Part shown: piece by piece, positions 50,378 to 59,300 of the stretch
Layout: each line of letters opens with the position of its first letter
Position numbering within the stretch: the stretch's first letter is position 1
Assembly (NCBI GenBank): GCA_017427265.1
Contig: JAFRTG010000021.1
Location: forward strand, 124,001-188,000
From: Oscillospiraceae bacterium
GTDB taxonomy: Bacteria; Bacillota; Clostridia; Oscillospirales; Ruminococcaceae
Direction of reading: 5' to 3'
Length of the DNA: 64,000 nucleotides
Position numbers and translations under genes: made by a program
Notes under the pieces: model-generated
Seen by the model: only the letters and a program-made list of their open reading frames with translations
The model's database searches: none
Told to the model about the DNA's origin: nothing

Positions 50378-51031
50378 ATGAAGCATATTACAATTATAGA
50401 GGATGACCGTGCGCTGAGCAGCGGCATCGTCCTTGCGCTGAAGCACGATGATTACTCGTTCAGCCAATACTATAAACTCTGCGATTTTCCGGCGGAAGAA
50501 AAGACCGATCTGATCATTCTGGACATCAATCTGCCGGACGGAAACGGCTTTGATTTTCTGCGGTCGTTCCGGCAGCGCTCCGATGTGCCGGTCATCATTC
50601 TGACTGCGAACGATCTGGAAACGGACGAGGTGACGGGGCTTGAACTCGGTGCGGATGACTATATCACAAAGCCGTTCAGCCTGATGGTGCTGCGTGCGCG
50701 GATTGCACGGATTCTGAAGCAGGGAACTGCTGCCAAGTCCGTTTATTCCGACAGCAGATACAGCTTTGATTTTGAGCGCATGGAATTCTCTGCGGACGGC
50801 GTTGCTGTGGAGCTGAGCAAGACCGAGCAAAAGCTGCTGAAGCTGCTGATCCGGCACAAGGGGCAGACGCTCACCAGAGAAGCGCTTGTGGAGCAGGTCT
50901 GGTCGGACGGCGCAGAATATGTGAACGAGAGCGCGCTTTCCGTAACGGTCAACCGGCTGCGGAACAAGCTGAATGCCGCCGACTGTATCCAGACAGTGTA
51001 CGGAATCGGCTATGCATGGAGGACAAAATAA
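50378..51031 (+). CDS. OmpR-family response regulator
   Basis: A 217-residue regulator. The receiver has ITIIEDDRAL and the phospho-acceptor in LIILDINLPDGNGF (about residue 48), with ILTAND and KPFSL. The C-terminal winged helix (about 130-217) has LSKTEQKLLKLLIRHKGQTL and TVNRLRNKL. ATG 50378 is preferred to an in-frame ATG at 50366 that abuts the previous stop; both have weak ribosome sites. It overlaps the kinase gene by one base (TAATG). Bce/Pst-like neighbours suggest control of the ABC transporter. Confidence 0.88.
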   Translation: MKHITIIEDDRALSSGIVLALKHDDYSFSQYYKLCDFPAEEKTDLIILDINLPDGNGFDFLRSFRQRSDVPVIILTANDLETDEVTGLELGADDYITKPFSLMVLRARIARILKQGTAAKSVYSDSRYSFDFERMEFSADGVAVELSKTEQKLLKLLIRHKGQTLTREALVEQVWSDGAEYVNESALSVTVNRLRNKLNAADCIQTVYGIGYAWRTK

Positions 51032-51864
51032 TGTTCGGGAACGGCGCGGTGCTGGAACGGCTTGATAAAATGCTGGAGGACGGCATCAACGGAACCTTTG
51101 AAGAATCGGATTACGATGAAACGAAGCTCTCCAAGCTGGAAACGAAATGGCTGCGGTATCTGGCGGCATCCAAAATGTCGTATCAGAAAACGGAGGAGGA
51201 GCGTCAGAAGCTGAAGGAGCTCGTTTCGGATATTTCGCATCAGACAAGAACGCCGCTTGCCAATATACTTTTATATACACAGCTGTTACAGGAACAGGCG
51301 CTGCCGGAGGAGAGCAGTCTGCTTGTTTCCGAGATCCGGCAGCAGTCCGAAAAGCTGGAATTCCTGATTCAGTCGCTTGTCAAGACCTCGCGGCTGGAAA
51401 CCGGAACCTTTCAGCTGTTTCCGGAGGAGCAGTCCGTCGCACCGCTGATCCGTGCCGTGACGGCGCAGGCAGAGGCCGCTGCAGCTCAAAAGCGCATCCG
51501 CATCACGGCGGCTCCGGCAGACTGTACGGCAAAATTCGACAGCAAATGGACGCAGGAGGCACTGTATAATATTCTCGACAATGCCGTGAAGTATTCGCCG
51601 GCGGACAGTGAGATCCGGATCGGCACAGAGCCGTTTGAGCTGTTTGTACAAATCAGCGTCTCAGACAGCGGCTGCGGCATTGCGGAGGAGGAGCTGCCGC
51701 GGATTTTCGGCCGGTTTTACCGCGGCTCGAATGTCCGGGAGCAGAGCGGTGTCGGCATCGGGCTGTATCTGTCCCGGCAGATTGCCGAAGGGCAGGGCGG
51801 ATATATTACCGCGGAATCCCGGCAGGGAACGGGCTCGGTTTTCCGGCTTTGCCTGCCGCGGTAA
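51031..51864 (+). CDS. Cytoplasmic sensor histidine kinase
   Basis: A 277-residue kinase. The phospho-acceptor helix is LVSDISHQTRTPLANILLY (about residues 71-89); the ATPase domain has the N-box YNILDNAVKYSP, VSDSGCGI and GVGIGLYLSRQI. No membrane helix is seen in the first 65 residues, so it does not sense the outside alone. ATG 51031 is chosen because GGAGG lies 8 bases upstream; an ATG at 51016 overlaps that site. BceS-like kinases take their signal from the ABC permease, and such a permease is encoded downstream. Confidence 0.85.
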   Translation: MFGNGAVLERLDKMLEDGINGTFEESDYDETKLSKLETKWLRYLAASKMSYQKTEEERQKLKELVSDISHQTRTPLANILLYTQLLQEQALPEESSLLVSEIRQQSEKLEFLIQSLVKTSRLETGTFQLFPEEQSVAPLIRAVTAQAEAAAAQKRIRITAAPADCTAKFDSKWTQEALYNILDNAVKYSPADSEIRIGTEPFELFVQISVSDSGCGIAEEELPRIFGRFYRGSNVREQSGVGIGLYLSRQIAEGQGGYITAESRQGTGSVFRLCLPR

Positions 51865-51921
51865 ATCTTTCAGAACTGTTATATTTGAGAAAGAATCTCG
51901 ATAGAATTGTTTGTTACAATA

Positions 51922-51953
51922 AATGCAGCAGAGAAAGACTGCTGCATTTTTTG
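51922..51953 (+). terminator. Terminator between the kinase and ABC genes
   Basis: AATGCAGCAG/CTGCTGCATT stem followed by TTTT, 14 bases before the ABC ATPase start. It separates or attenuates transcription between the two pairs. Confidence 0.75.
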
Positions 51954-51966
51954 TGAGGTGAGAAAC

Positions 51967-52650
51967 ATGGATGTTTTACGGACAGAGGCACTGACGAAGA
52001 TTTACGGCACGGGCGAAAACAAGGTCACTGCACTGGAAGATGCGGTTCTTCGTGTGAAGCAGGGTGAATTCGCTGCGATTGTCGGAACGTCGGGCAGCGG
52101 CAAATCGACGCTGCTGCATTTGCTGGGCGGTCTGGACCGGCCGACTTCCGGCAAGGTTTTTGTGGACGGCAAGGATATTTTTTCGCTGAAGGACGAGGCG
52201 CTGACAATCTTCCGCAGACGCAGAATCGGCTTTGTCTTTCAGTCCTTCAATCTTGTTCCCACGCTGAATGTGTACGAAAATATCGTCTTTCCGATCCGGC
52301 TGGACGGCAATGCCGTAGATGAGCGCTTTGTCGGCGAGGTCATGCAGATGCTCGGTCTGGACAAAATGAAGGAACGTCTGCCGAATCAGCTTTCCGGCGG
52401 ACAGCAGCAGCGCGTGGCGATTGCGCGGGCACTGGCCTCCAAGCCTGCAATCGTACTTGCGGATGAGCCGACGGGCAATCTGGACAGCCGCACCTCGCAG
52501 GATGTTCTGAGCCTTTTGAAGGTCACCGGACAGAAATTCAGCCAGACCATCGTCATGATTACGCACAATGAGGCAATCGCACAGATGGCTGACCGCATCA
52601 TCCGCATCGAGGACGGGCGGATTGTCAAGGGCGGTGAGCCGGATGAATAA
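51967..52650 (+). CDS. ABC transporter ATPase (MacB/BceA type)
   Basis: A 227-residue ATPase. It has Walker [12 protein letters not shown] (about 41-51), Q-loop [10 protein letters not shown], the signature [15 protein letters not shown] (about 140-154), Walker [11 protein letters not shown] and the H-loop histidine in MITHN. The NLD(S) D-loop and the length match the LolD/MacB/BceA family, which powers FtsX-like permeases. GTGAGGTGAG lies just upstream of ATG 51967, directly after an intrinsic terminator. The permease gene overlaps its 3' end by 8 bases. Confidence 0.92.
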   Translation: MDVLRTEALTKIYGTGENKVTALEDAVLRVKQGEFAAIVGTSGSGKSTLLHLLGGLDRPTSGKVFVDGKDIFSLKDEALTIFRRRRIGFVFQSFNLVPTLNVYENIVFPIRLDGNAVDERFVGEVMQMLGLDKMKERLPNQLSGGQQQRVAIARALASKPAIVLADEPTGNLDSRTSQDVLSLLKVTGQKFSQTIVMITHNEAIAQMADRIIRIEDGRIVKGGEPDE

Positions 52651-55183
52651 GGTCAATAACCGGCGCGTGATCCGGCAGCTTGCGTTCCGCGAGCTGAAAA
52701 ACAGCCGCAGAATGAATGTCGTTGTGGTGCTTTCGATCATGCTGACATGCATTCTGTTCACGGCGCTGGCAACGGTCGGCGGCGGACTGGTCAACAGTGT
52801 TCAGCAGGAGACGATGCGGCAGGTCGGCGGTTCTTCGATGGCTGGGCTGAAATATGTGCTGCCGGAGGACTATGAAAAGGTCGCGGCGGACAGCGCCGTC
52901 CGGAATGTGAATTACCGGATTATTGTCGGGCAGCTTGTGAACGGGGAGCTGCGGGATTTCTCGGCAGAGGTCAACTGCGCGGGCAGCCCGGACGCTGCAA
53001 AGACAATGTTCAGCGCGCCGACGACCGGCAGGCTTCCGGAAGCGGAAAACGAGATTGCGGTCAGCACGATTGTGCTGGATGCGTTTGCGCTCCCGCATGA
53101 GCTTGGTGTTGTCATTCCGGCCGTGATAAATGTCGGCGATCAGGATTTCTCGCAGGATTTTATCCTCTGCGGCTTCTGGGAGGGCGAAAAAATCTCGCCC
53201 GCACAGCAGTGCTGGGTATCCAGACAGTTTGCGGACAAATATGCGCCGACGCCGTCTGAACGCTATCAGCAGTTTGAAACCATGGACATTACGGGATACT
53301 GGCAGGTGGATTTCGACTATCGGAACAGCTGGAATATTGAGGGGAAAACGGTCGCACTGCTGCAGCGGCTTTACGGCGATTCCGATGAGATTCCGGATGT
53401 GGGCGTCAACTGGGCGTTCTCGACCAGCACGGTGGACGGCGAATCTGTCGCAAGTGCCGCAATTCTGCTGCTGCTGATCTTTGCGGCCGGATATCTGATT
53501 ATCTTCAACATTTTTCATATCAACATTTCGGCCAATATCCGCAGCTACGGACTCCTGAAAACGATCGGCACGACGGCAAAGCAGATCCGGCGGATGGTTC
53601 GGACACAGGCTCTCATTTACTGCGCAGCCGGGATTCCGCCCGGACTGATCTGCGGAATTCTGACAGGACGGCTGCTGACCGGCCCGATTCTGGAGACCAC
53701 CAATATTCATCTTTCGTCGTCTGCGTCGGTCAGCGGCAGACTGATTGTGCTGATCGCGCTGTTTTCGGCGGGCTTTACGCTTGTGACGGTGCTGGTCAGC
53801 TGCCGGAAGCCTTGCAGAATCGCGGGAAGCGTCTCACCGATCGAAGCGCTCCGCTATAACGAAACTGTGATCGCGCCGAAGGCGGAAAGCAAGAAAACAG
53901 GCAGAATCAGTGAGCGTGTGCTGGCGCGGAACAATATGATGCGCAGCAAAAAGAAAACAGTCATCGTGGTGCTGTCGCTTTCGCTGAGTCTGGTATTGCT
54001 GAATCTGCTGTTTACGGCACTGCGCTGCTTTGACATGGACAGCTATATCAGCAATCTGATTGTGGGCGATTTTGTGCTGACGCACGAAGATAACTATAAT
54101 GATGCAAATGAACTGTTCAAGGTCACCGAGGACGATGTTGCATATCTGAAAAGCATGGACGGAACCGCGGAGGTCGATCCCGTTTATTTCCAGTGGGGAA
54201 CCCTCAGCATGGACGGTGAGCCGAAGCACAGACTGGAACAGTTCTGTGAAAAATACCGCGGAAGTGCACCGGATGAGGTATTTGAATTTGCTGCGAAGAA
54301 TGAGGTCGATGCTGATATCTACGGCATTCCCGACCCGCTGCTGAAAAAGATGGAGCCGGAGCAGGGGACGATCGACCTCGAAAAATGGAAAACCGGAAAT
54401 TACGCGATTGTCTGGATGCATTATGTCGGCGCGGAAACTGAGCCGGGGGAGACGGATTTTTATCTGCCGGGCGACAAGCTGACCGTGGCAGCGCTGGATG
54501 GCGGTACCAAAGAATTCGAGGTGCTGGCGGTCTGCGCGATGCCTTATCCGCTCAGCTCGCAGCGCTACAGCTATCTGGGCGGCCATGTCATCATTCCGGA
54601 ATCGGAATACTTTGCGCTGACGGATAACCGCAATGCGATGAAGGTCATGGTCAATGCAGCAGAAAACCGCTATGACGATGTGGAGAGACAGCTCCGGGTG
54701 CTGACGGACAATCCCGGCGCGCATGTGATCCTCAAGAGCAAGCAGACCTATGCCGAGGAATACGGTGCGTTTCTGAACATGCTCCGGCTTGTCGGCGGAA
54801 CGCTCTGCGGCATTCTTGCACTGATCGGCATTCTGAACTTTGTCAATGCGGTCGTGACGTCCATCATCTCCAGAAAGCGCGAATTTGCGATGATGCACGC
54901 TGTCGGCATGACGGGCAGGCAGCTGCGCGCAATGCTTTCGTGGGAAGGCGTGTGTTATGTGCTGCTGACAACAGTCTGCGCGCTGACCGTCAGCGCCCTG
55001 CTGAGCTGGTTCCTGCTCCGGCGGTTCGCGGAAGAAATGTTCTTCTTCCGGTATCATTTCACACTGCTGCCGGTGCTGCTCGGCTTGCCGGTGCTGCTGA
55101 TCTTTTCCGTCGTGATTCCGGCAGCTGCTTACCGGATCATCTGCCGGGACAGCATTGTGGACAGACTCAGAGAAAACGGCTGA
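52643..55183 (+). CDS. FtsX-family ABC transporter permease
   Basis: An 846-residue permease. One N-terminal helix (about 24-46) is followed by a large extracytoplasmic region (about 50-265). A three-helix FtsX block follows (about 275-395), then a second helix (about 445-465) with a second outer domain (about 470-700) and a final three-helix block (about 715-835). This is the doubled FtsX layout of large MacB/YknZ-like exporters, not the ten-helix BceB plan. Substrates may be peptides or lipids; with the two-component pair upstream, drug sensing or detoxification is plausible. The start is ATG 52643, inside the ATPase gene's 3' end. Confidence 0.85.
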   Translation: MNKVNNRRVIRQLAFRELKNSRRMNVVVVLSIMLTCILFTALATVGGGLVNSVQQETMRQVGGSSMAGLKYVLPEDYEKVAADSAVRNVNYRIIVGQLVNGELRDFSAEVNCAGSPDAAKTMFSAPTTGRLPEAENEIAVSTIVLDAFALPHELGVVIPAVINVGDQDFSQDFILCGFWEGEKISPAQQCWVSRQFADKYAPTPSERYQQFETMDITGYWQVDFDYRNSWNIEGKTVALLQRLYGDSDEIPDVGVNWAFSTSTVDGESVASAAILLLLIFAAGYLIIFNIFHINISANIRSYGLLKTIGTTAKQIRRMVRTQALIYCAAGIPPGLICGILTGRLLTGPILETTNIHLSSSASVSGRLIVLIALFSAGFTLVTVLVSCRKPCRIAGSVSPIEALRYNETVIAPKAESKKTGRISERVLARNNMMRSKKKTVIVVLSLSLSLVLLNLLFTALRCFDMDSYISNLIVGDFVLTHEDNYNDANELFKVTEDDVAYLKSMDGTAEVDPVYFQWGTLSMDGEPKHRLEQFCEKYRGSAPDEVFEFAAKNEVDADIYGIPDPLLKKMEPEQGTIDLEKWKTGNYAIVWMHYVGAETEPGETDFYLPGDKLTVAALDGGTKEFEVLAVCAMPYPLSSQRYSYLGGHVIIPESEYFALTDNRNAMKVMVNAAENRYDDVERQLRVLTDNPGAHVILKSKQTYAEEYGAFLNMLRLVGGTLCGILALIGILNFVNAVVTSIISRKREFAMMHAVGMTGRQLRAMLSWEGVCYVLLTTVCALTVSALLSWFLLRRFAEEMFFFRYHFTLLPVLLGLPVLLIFSVVIPAAAYRIICRDSIVDRLRENG

Positions 55184-55199
55184 CCGGACGCATATAGAT

Positions 55200-55400
55200 T
55201 TAACCGACAAAGTGGTATCTCCGATGGATTGATAATGGGGTCTCTCGCCCGCTTCGCTTTGAGTTTGCAAGCAAATTCACCCAAACCCCGCCAAAGGGTC
55301 GTAACCCTTTGGAATCCCGCTTTGATGACATATATGTTATACCAAAACGGGGTCTGGGGATATGTCCCCAGTGGGAGTTTGAGGGCAAAGCCATTTTCTG
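55200..55400 (-). repeat. Dispersed intergenic repeat element, long form
   Basis: On the minus strand this runs from CTTTGCCCTCAAA (55378-55390), through palindromes CTGGGGACAT/ATATCCCCAG and CCAAAGGGTT/ACCCTTTGG, to AATCCATCGGAGATACC (55214-55230). Both end blocks recur at 59134-59182 with only about 20 bases between them. A 67-codon frame inside it is judged not to be a gene. Confidence 0.65.
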
Positions 55401-55407
55401 CAAGCTG

Positions 55408-55446
55408 AACAGGGCGCTGATATTACAATCAGCGCCCTGTTTTTAA
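55408..55446 (+). terminator. Terminator after the ABC permease gene and repeat
   Basis: AACAGGGCGCTGAT/ATCAGCGCCCTGTT 14-bp stem followed by TTTT on the plus strand; it abuts the stop of the convergent DUF815 gene. Confidence 0.85.
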
Positions 55447-56642
55447 TCTGTCGGCGGTGCTTCGGCAAGCAGCTGTTCAATCAGCTGCTTTGCGGCTCTG
55501 GGGGAGCGGCCGCCGCTGCGGGCAGCAAATTCCTCTGCCTTCTGTGCAAGCACTTCCGCGTCAATATGCAGACCCATCTGATCTGCAAGGCAGCGGGTAA
55601 ATTCCAGATAATCCTGCTGACCCGGCTGCATGAACCCGACGCGCAGGCCGAATCTGCCGATGAGCGAATCCGTTTCCGTTCGGGTGCCGTCCGGCAGAAC
55701 CGCATCGGCCTCCGCATCCTGCCGGAACAGATACCGCCGGTTGCTTGCGGCATAGATCACCGCATTTGCCGGCCGTGCCGACACCGAACCGTCAAGCGCC
55801 GCTTTCAGGACGCTGCAGTCCGCATCGCCGGGTGCAAGGTTCAGATCGTCGATATACAGGATGAATTTCAGCGGGTTTCCGTGGATCTGCTCCACAATCT
55901 CCGGCAGCATGGAGAACTGCTCCTTGCGGATCTGGATGAGCCGGAGTCCCTGATCGAAAAACGAATTGACGATCGCCTTGACCGTTGCGGATTTTCCGGT
56001 ACCGGGATCGCCGTAAAGCAGAACATTCTGCGCAGGCTTTCCGCGGAGCAGCGTCAGGGTGTTGTCCGTGACAGCCTGCCGTTCCGCCGCATAGCCGGTC
56101 AGATCGGAAAGCTGCACCGGGTCGGGATACAGTACGGGCACAATGCGTTCATCGCGGATGACAAACATCGGGGACGGCGCAAACAGGCCGTAGCCGAATT
56201 TACCGATCTCCCGCAGTCTTGCATGATATTCCGCACCGAAATCCAGATCGGAGGTTTTCCATTCCGGCAGCACGCCGTAGTAGGAGACCTCCTTTTGCAG
56301 CTCATGCGGCCGGATGCGTGCGAGCCGCTGCAAAATGGCAAGCTCATTCTGCACGCAGGCTTCGAGCATTTCATCGACCTGCTCGCCGCGTGCGACGGCC
56401 TTCACATAGAAGTTTTCGTCCTCGCAGATCAGGCGGAAGATATACTCCGTCAGGTTGGTGCTTCTGGCATAGAGCCGTGAGATGAACTCTGTATACTGGC
56501 GCAGCTGAATCATCGGATCCATAGATTCCGTATCGAGCAAAGCGCGCAGCGGCAGAATGACCTCATGCGTCAGCAGCTTGCGAAAGACGACCAGCGAATT
56601 GAGTGAGAGGTCGATTTCCTGTAATTTTTTATTTCTTCCCAT
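55443..56642 (-). CDS. DUF815-type AAA+ ATPase
   Basis: A 399-residue protein. A helical N-terminal region of about 195 residues is followed by an AAA+ module: Walker A LLYGDPGTGKSATVKAI (about 213-229), Walker B ILYIDDLNL (about 268-276), sensor 1 AASNRR, and arginine-containing IGRFGLR. This matches the DUF815 family found in many bacteria, of unknown role. It follows ilvN after 12 bases with GGAG upstream and appears to be the third gene of the ilvBN operon, though no functional link is known. Confidence 0.8.
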   Translation of the reverse strand: MGRNKKLQEIDLSLNSLVVFRKLLTHEVILPLRALLDTESMDPMIQLRQYTEFISRLYARSTNLTEYIFRLICEDENFYVKAVARGEQVDEMLEACVQNELAILQRLARIRPHELQKEVSYYGVLPEWKTSDLDFGAEYHARLREIGKFGYGLFAPSPMFVIRDERIVPVLYPDPVQLSDLTGYAAERQAVTDNTLTLLRGKPAQNVLLYGDPGTGKSATVKAIVNSFFDQGLRLIQIRKEQFSMLPEIVEQIHGNPLKFILYIDDLNLAPGDADCSVLKAALDGSVSARPANAVIYAASNRRYLFRQDAEADAVLPDGTRTETDSLIGRFGLRVGFMQPGQQDYLEFTRCLADQMGLHIDAEVLAQKAEEFAARSGGRSPRAAKQLIEQLLAEAPPTD

Positions 56643-56654
56643 AATACGCTCCGG

Positions 56655-57161
56655 TTAGTTCATATCGGTTTTGAGGCAGTTTTCGCCGCGTTCGACGGCG
56701 ACAATGCCGGTGCGGCACATCTCCATGATGCCGTAGGGCTTCATCAGGTCGATGAAGGCGTCAATTTTGGATGTCTCGCCGGTCAGCTCACAGACCAGCG
56801 CGCTGTTGGAATAATCGACGATCTTGGAACGGAAGATCTCCACGGCAGTCATGATGTCCTGCCGGTTTTCGGCGGTATTGCGGATTTTGATAAGCAGCAG
56901 CTCGCGGATGACCGTTTCGTGCTGATCGAGCACCTCGACTTCTTTGACGTCATGCAGCTTTTCGAGCTGTGTGACGATCCGCTCCTTGATATCCTCGTCG
57001 CCGTGGAAGGCCACGGTAATGCGGGATACGCCTGCTGTTTCTGTTTCGCCGACGGTCAGGCAGTCGATGTTGAAGCCGCGGCGGGTAAACATGCCGGAAA
57101 CACGCGACAGGACGCCGGAAATATTGGCGACCAGTACGCCGATCACATATTGCTTTGCCAT
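56655..57161 (-). CDS. ilvN: Acetolactate synthase small subunit
   Basis: A 168-residue regulatory subunit. The N-terminal ACT domain begins YVIGVLVANISGVLSRVSGM and has RRGFNIDCLTVGETE, the valine-binding site. A second ferredoxin-like domain follows (RELLLIKIRNTAENRQDI and after). It confers feedback control on IlvB. ATG 57161 has GAGGTG about 7 bases upstream; a much longer upstream frame lies in antisense-like codon use inside ilvB and is rejected. It begins 10 bases after the ilvB stop. Confidence 0.95.
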   Translation of the reverse strand: MAKQYVIGVLVANISGVLSRVSGMFTRRGFNIDCLTVGETETAGVSRITVAFHGDEDIKERIVTQLEKLHDVKEVEVLDQHETVIRELLLIKIRNTAENRQDIMTAVEIFRSKIVDYSNSALVCELTGETSKIDAFIDLMKPYGIMEMCRTGIVAVERGENCLKTDMN

Positions 57162-57171
57162 GCGTTTCACC

Positions 57172-58878
57172 TCATTTGATTTCGGTAATGATATCGTCAA
57201 CGGAGCCGCCGGGCGGACGCATCGGCAGCACCGGTTCATCGGGATCCATGATGCAGTCGATGACAAACGGGCCGCTTTGTGCAGCAGCCTTCCGGAGCGC
57301 CTTCTGCAAGGTCTCGGCATCCGCGGCACGGAGTCCCTTTGCGCCGAAGGCCTCTGCGACCCTGACAAAGTCGGTTTTGCGGTTCAGCGTGGTGCCGGAA
57401 TATCGCTTGCGGAAGAACATCCGCTGCCATTGCCGCACCATGCCGAGCACACCGTTGTTCATAATGATGACTGTGATATTTGCGTGCAGGGAAACGGCCG
57501 TTGCAAGCTCTGTCAGATTCATGCCGAAGCCGCCGTCGCCGGTGAACAGAAAGACCGGTTTGCCGGTTGCCGTCCATGCACCGATTGCCGCGCCGAGGCC
57601 GTAGCCCATTGCGCCGAGACCGCCGCTTGTTAGGAATGTGCGCGGCTTTTTCAGCGGATAGCGCTGGGCGGTCCACATCTGGTGCTGACCGACATCCGTG
57701 ACAATAACCGCATCATCCGGCGCGGATGAACTGACCGCGTCAATCACGGCAAAATGCGTCAGAACAGACTGCCGGCCGGCGGAGAGATGTTCCGTCAGGA
57801 GCTGATGGGACTGTGCGGTTCTGCGGGCTTCGTCAGCCTGCATGGCTGCAATTCGTTTGCGCCACTCCGGATGCTTCGCGGGCTGAACAGCAGCAGTCAG
57901 GCGCCGGAGCGCATCCCGCAGATCGCCGCGGATTGCAAGCTGTGCGCGGATATTTTTATTGAGCTCCGCACCGTCAATATCAATGTGAAGAATATTGAAA
58001 TTCTGGGAGAAGCGTTCCTGCTGACCGGTTGCGCGGTCGCTGAACCGCACGCCGAGAGCAATCACGAGATCGGCAGCGTCCTCCGCAGCGGTTGCGGCAA
58101 AATGTCCGTGCATACCCTGCATACCGAGAAAGCCGGGATATGAGGACGGAACCGCAGAAAGCCCCATCAGGGAGCAGCCCATCGGTGTATCTGTTTTTTC
58201 AGCGAACGCAAGGAGCTCAGCCGAGGCGTTGGATGCAATGATGCCGCCGCCGAAATAAATATACGGGCGTTCCGCCGCGTCGATCAGCGCGGCAGCCCGT
58301 TGAATCCGGTGCTCTGAGGCAGCTTTGACGGGTTCTGCGGCTGCGGGTTCGCTGCATGGCGTAAAATCGCACAGTGCGGTCTGCACATCCTTGGGAATAT
58401 CGACCAGAACGGGACCCGGTCTGCCGGATTTGGCGATCCGGAAGGCTTCCCGGACGGTATCTGCCAGCTCGGAAACATCCTTGACGATAAAATTATGCTT
58501 TGTGACCGGCATACTGACGCCGACAATATCGACCTCCTGAAAGCTGTCACGGCCGATCTGGCTGCACGGAACATTTCCGGTGATTGCAACGACCGGAACC
58601 GAATCCAGATATGCAGCAGCGATGCCGGTGATGAGATTGGTTGCGCCGGGGCCGGAGGTTGCAATGACCACGCCGACTTTACCGGTCGCGCGCGCATAGC
58701 CGTCTGCAGCATGGGCGGCGCCCTGCTCATGGGCGGTCAGGATATGGCGGATCTGCTTCCGTTTCAGGTAAAGTGCATCGAACAGGTCGATGACTTGTCC
58801 GCCCGGATAGCCGAACAGCGTATCGCAGCCCTGTTCGAGCAGGGTCTCAACCACAATTTTTGCACCTGAGAGCTTCAT
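57172..58878 (-). CDS. ilvB: Acetolactate synthase large subunit
   Basis: A 568-residue thiamine-diphosphate enzyme making acetolactate or acetohydroxybutyrate from pyruvate, the first common step to valine, leucine and isoleucine. The N-terminal domain has LFGYPGGQVIDLFDAL and the catalytic Glu in ILTAHEQGAAHAADGYARA (about 48). The ThDP/Mg site is the GDGGFGMNLTELATA motif (about 437-451) with IIMNNGVLGMVRQWQ. ATG 58878 is preferred: AAGGAG is 9 bases upstream, while ATG 58887 abuts it. The leader contains an attenuator-like hairpin and a perfect promoter. Confidence 0.95.
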   Translation of the reverse strand: MKLSGAKIVVETLLEQGCDTLFGYPGGQVIDLFDALYLKRKQIRHILTAHEQGAAHAADGYARATGKVGVVIATSGPGATNLITGIAAAYLDSVPVVAITGNVPCSQIGRDSFQEVDIVGVSMPVTKHNFIVKDVSELADTVREAFRIAKSGRPGPVLVDIPKDVQTALCDFTPCSEPAAAEPVKAASEHRIQRAAALIDAAERPYIYFGGGIIASNASAELLAFAEKTDTPMGCSLMGLSAVPSSYPGFLGMQGMHGHFAATAAEDAADLVIALGVRFSDRATGQQERFSQNFNILHIDIDGAELNKNIRAQLAIRGDLRDALRRLTAAVQPAKHPEWRKRIAAMQADEARRTAQSHQLLTEHLSAGRQSVLTHFAVIDAVSSSAPDDAVIVTDVGQHQMWTAQRYPLKKPRTFLTSGGLGAMGYGLGAAIGAWTATGKPVFLFTGDGGFGMNLTELATAVSLHANITVIIMNNGVLGMVRQWQRMFFRKRYSGTTLNRKTDFVRVAEAFGAKGLRAADAETLQKALRKAAAQSGPFVIDCIMDPDEPVLPMRPPGGSVDDIITEIK

Positions 58879-58904
58879 GGCAGTCATCTCCTTTTTTGTA
58901 TTGT

Positions 58905-58960
58905 TTCTGTTGGGGAGCGGATAATAAAAAAGCCCCTTTCATGCACAAAATCTGCAGGAA
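58905..58960 (-). terminator. Attenuator-like terminator in the ilvB leader
   Basis: On the minus strand CTCTTTC..GCA/TGC..GAAAGGGG pairs and is followed by CTTTTTT, about 30 bases before ilvB. Termination ahead of the gene implies a regulated leader. No T-box sequence is seen, and no well-started leader peptide is clear. Confidence 0.6.
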
Positions 58961-59033
58961 AGAGACGAAGAATCAATGTGAATCCGCGGGTGCGGAACCG
59001 GCTTTTTTTCCCATCATCGCATTTCTGATTTTT

Positions 59034-59062
59034 ATTATAGTATGTTCCGCCGCATTTGTCAA
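59034..59062 (-). promoter_or_regulatory. Sigma-A promoter of the ilv operon
   Basis: Minus strand TTGACA, 17-base spacer, TATAAT: perfect consensus, about 155 bases before ATG. Confidence 0.88.
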
Positions 59063-59133
59063 GAGAAATCAAATAAAAATGTCGGCAGAGCCTGCAAAAT
59101 TAGGTATCGCCGCGCGATGATTCATGATGAGAG

Positions 59134-59198
59134 CTTTGCCCTCAAACGGACGTATCCGCATGATAAATCCATCGGAGATACCCCTGATTGACAGACTG
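59134..59198 (+). repeat. Dispersed intergenic repeat element, short form
   Basis: CTTTGCCCTCAAA (59134-59146) and AATCCATCGGAGATACC (59166-59182) are the two end blocks of the element at 55200-55400, here separated by about 20 bases. The tail CTGATTGACAGACTGA resembles 36404-36419. Confidence 0.65.
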
Positions 59199-59229
59199 AA
59201 AAGGCGCCGATATGAACCGGCGCCTTTTT
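59198..59229 (-). terminator. Terminator of ftsH (bidirectional)
   Basis: GGCGCCG/CGGCGCC stem with T-runs on both strands, about 70 bases after the ftsH stop. Confidence 0.8.
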
Positions 59230-59300
59230 GTTCATCTTTTGGATACATCTGCGGCAGAACGCTGAGGGGACAGTGCCCGGCATCCGCCGTCTGAGACCGC

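Noticed and set aside
55200-55403. 67-codon ORF inside the long repeat
   Set aside because: It spans palindromes of a dispersed element and has no ribosome site; such frames in repeats are usually spurious.
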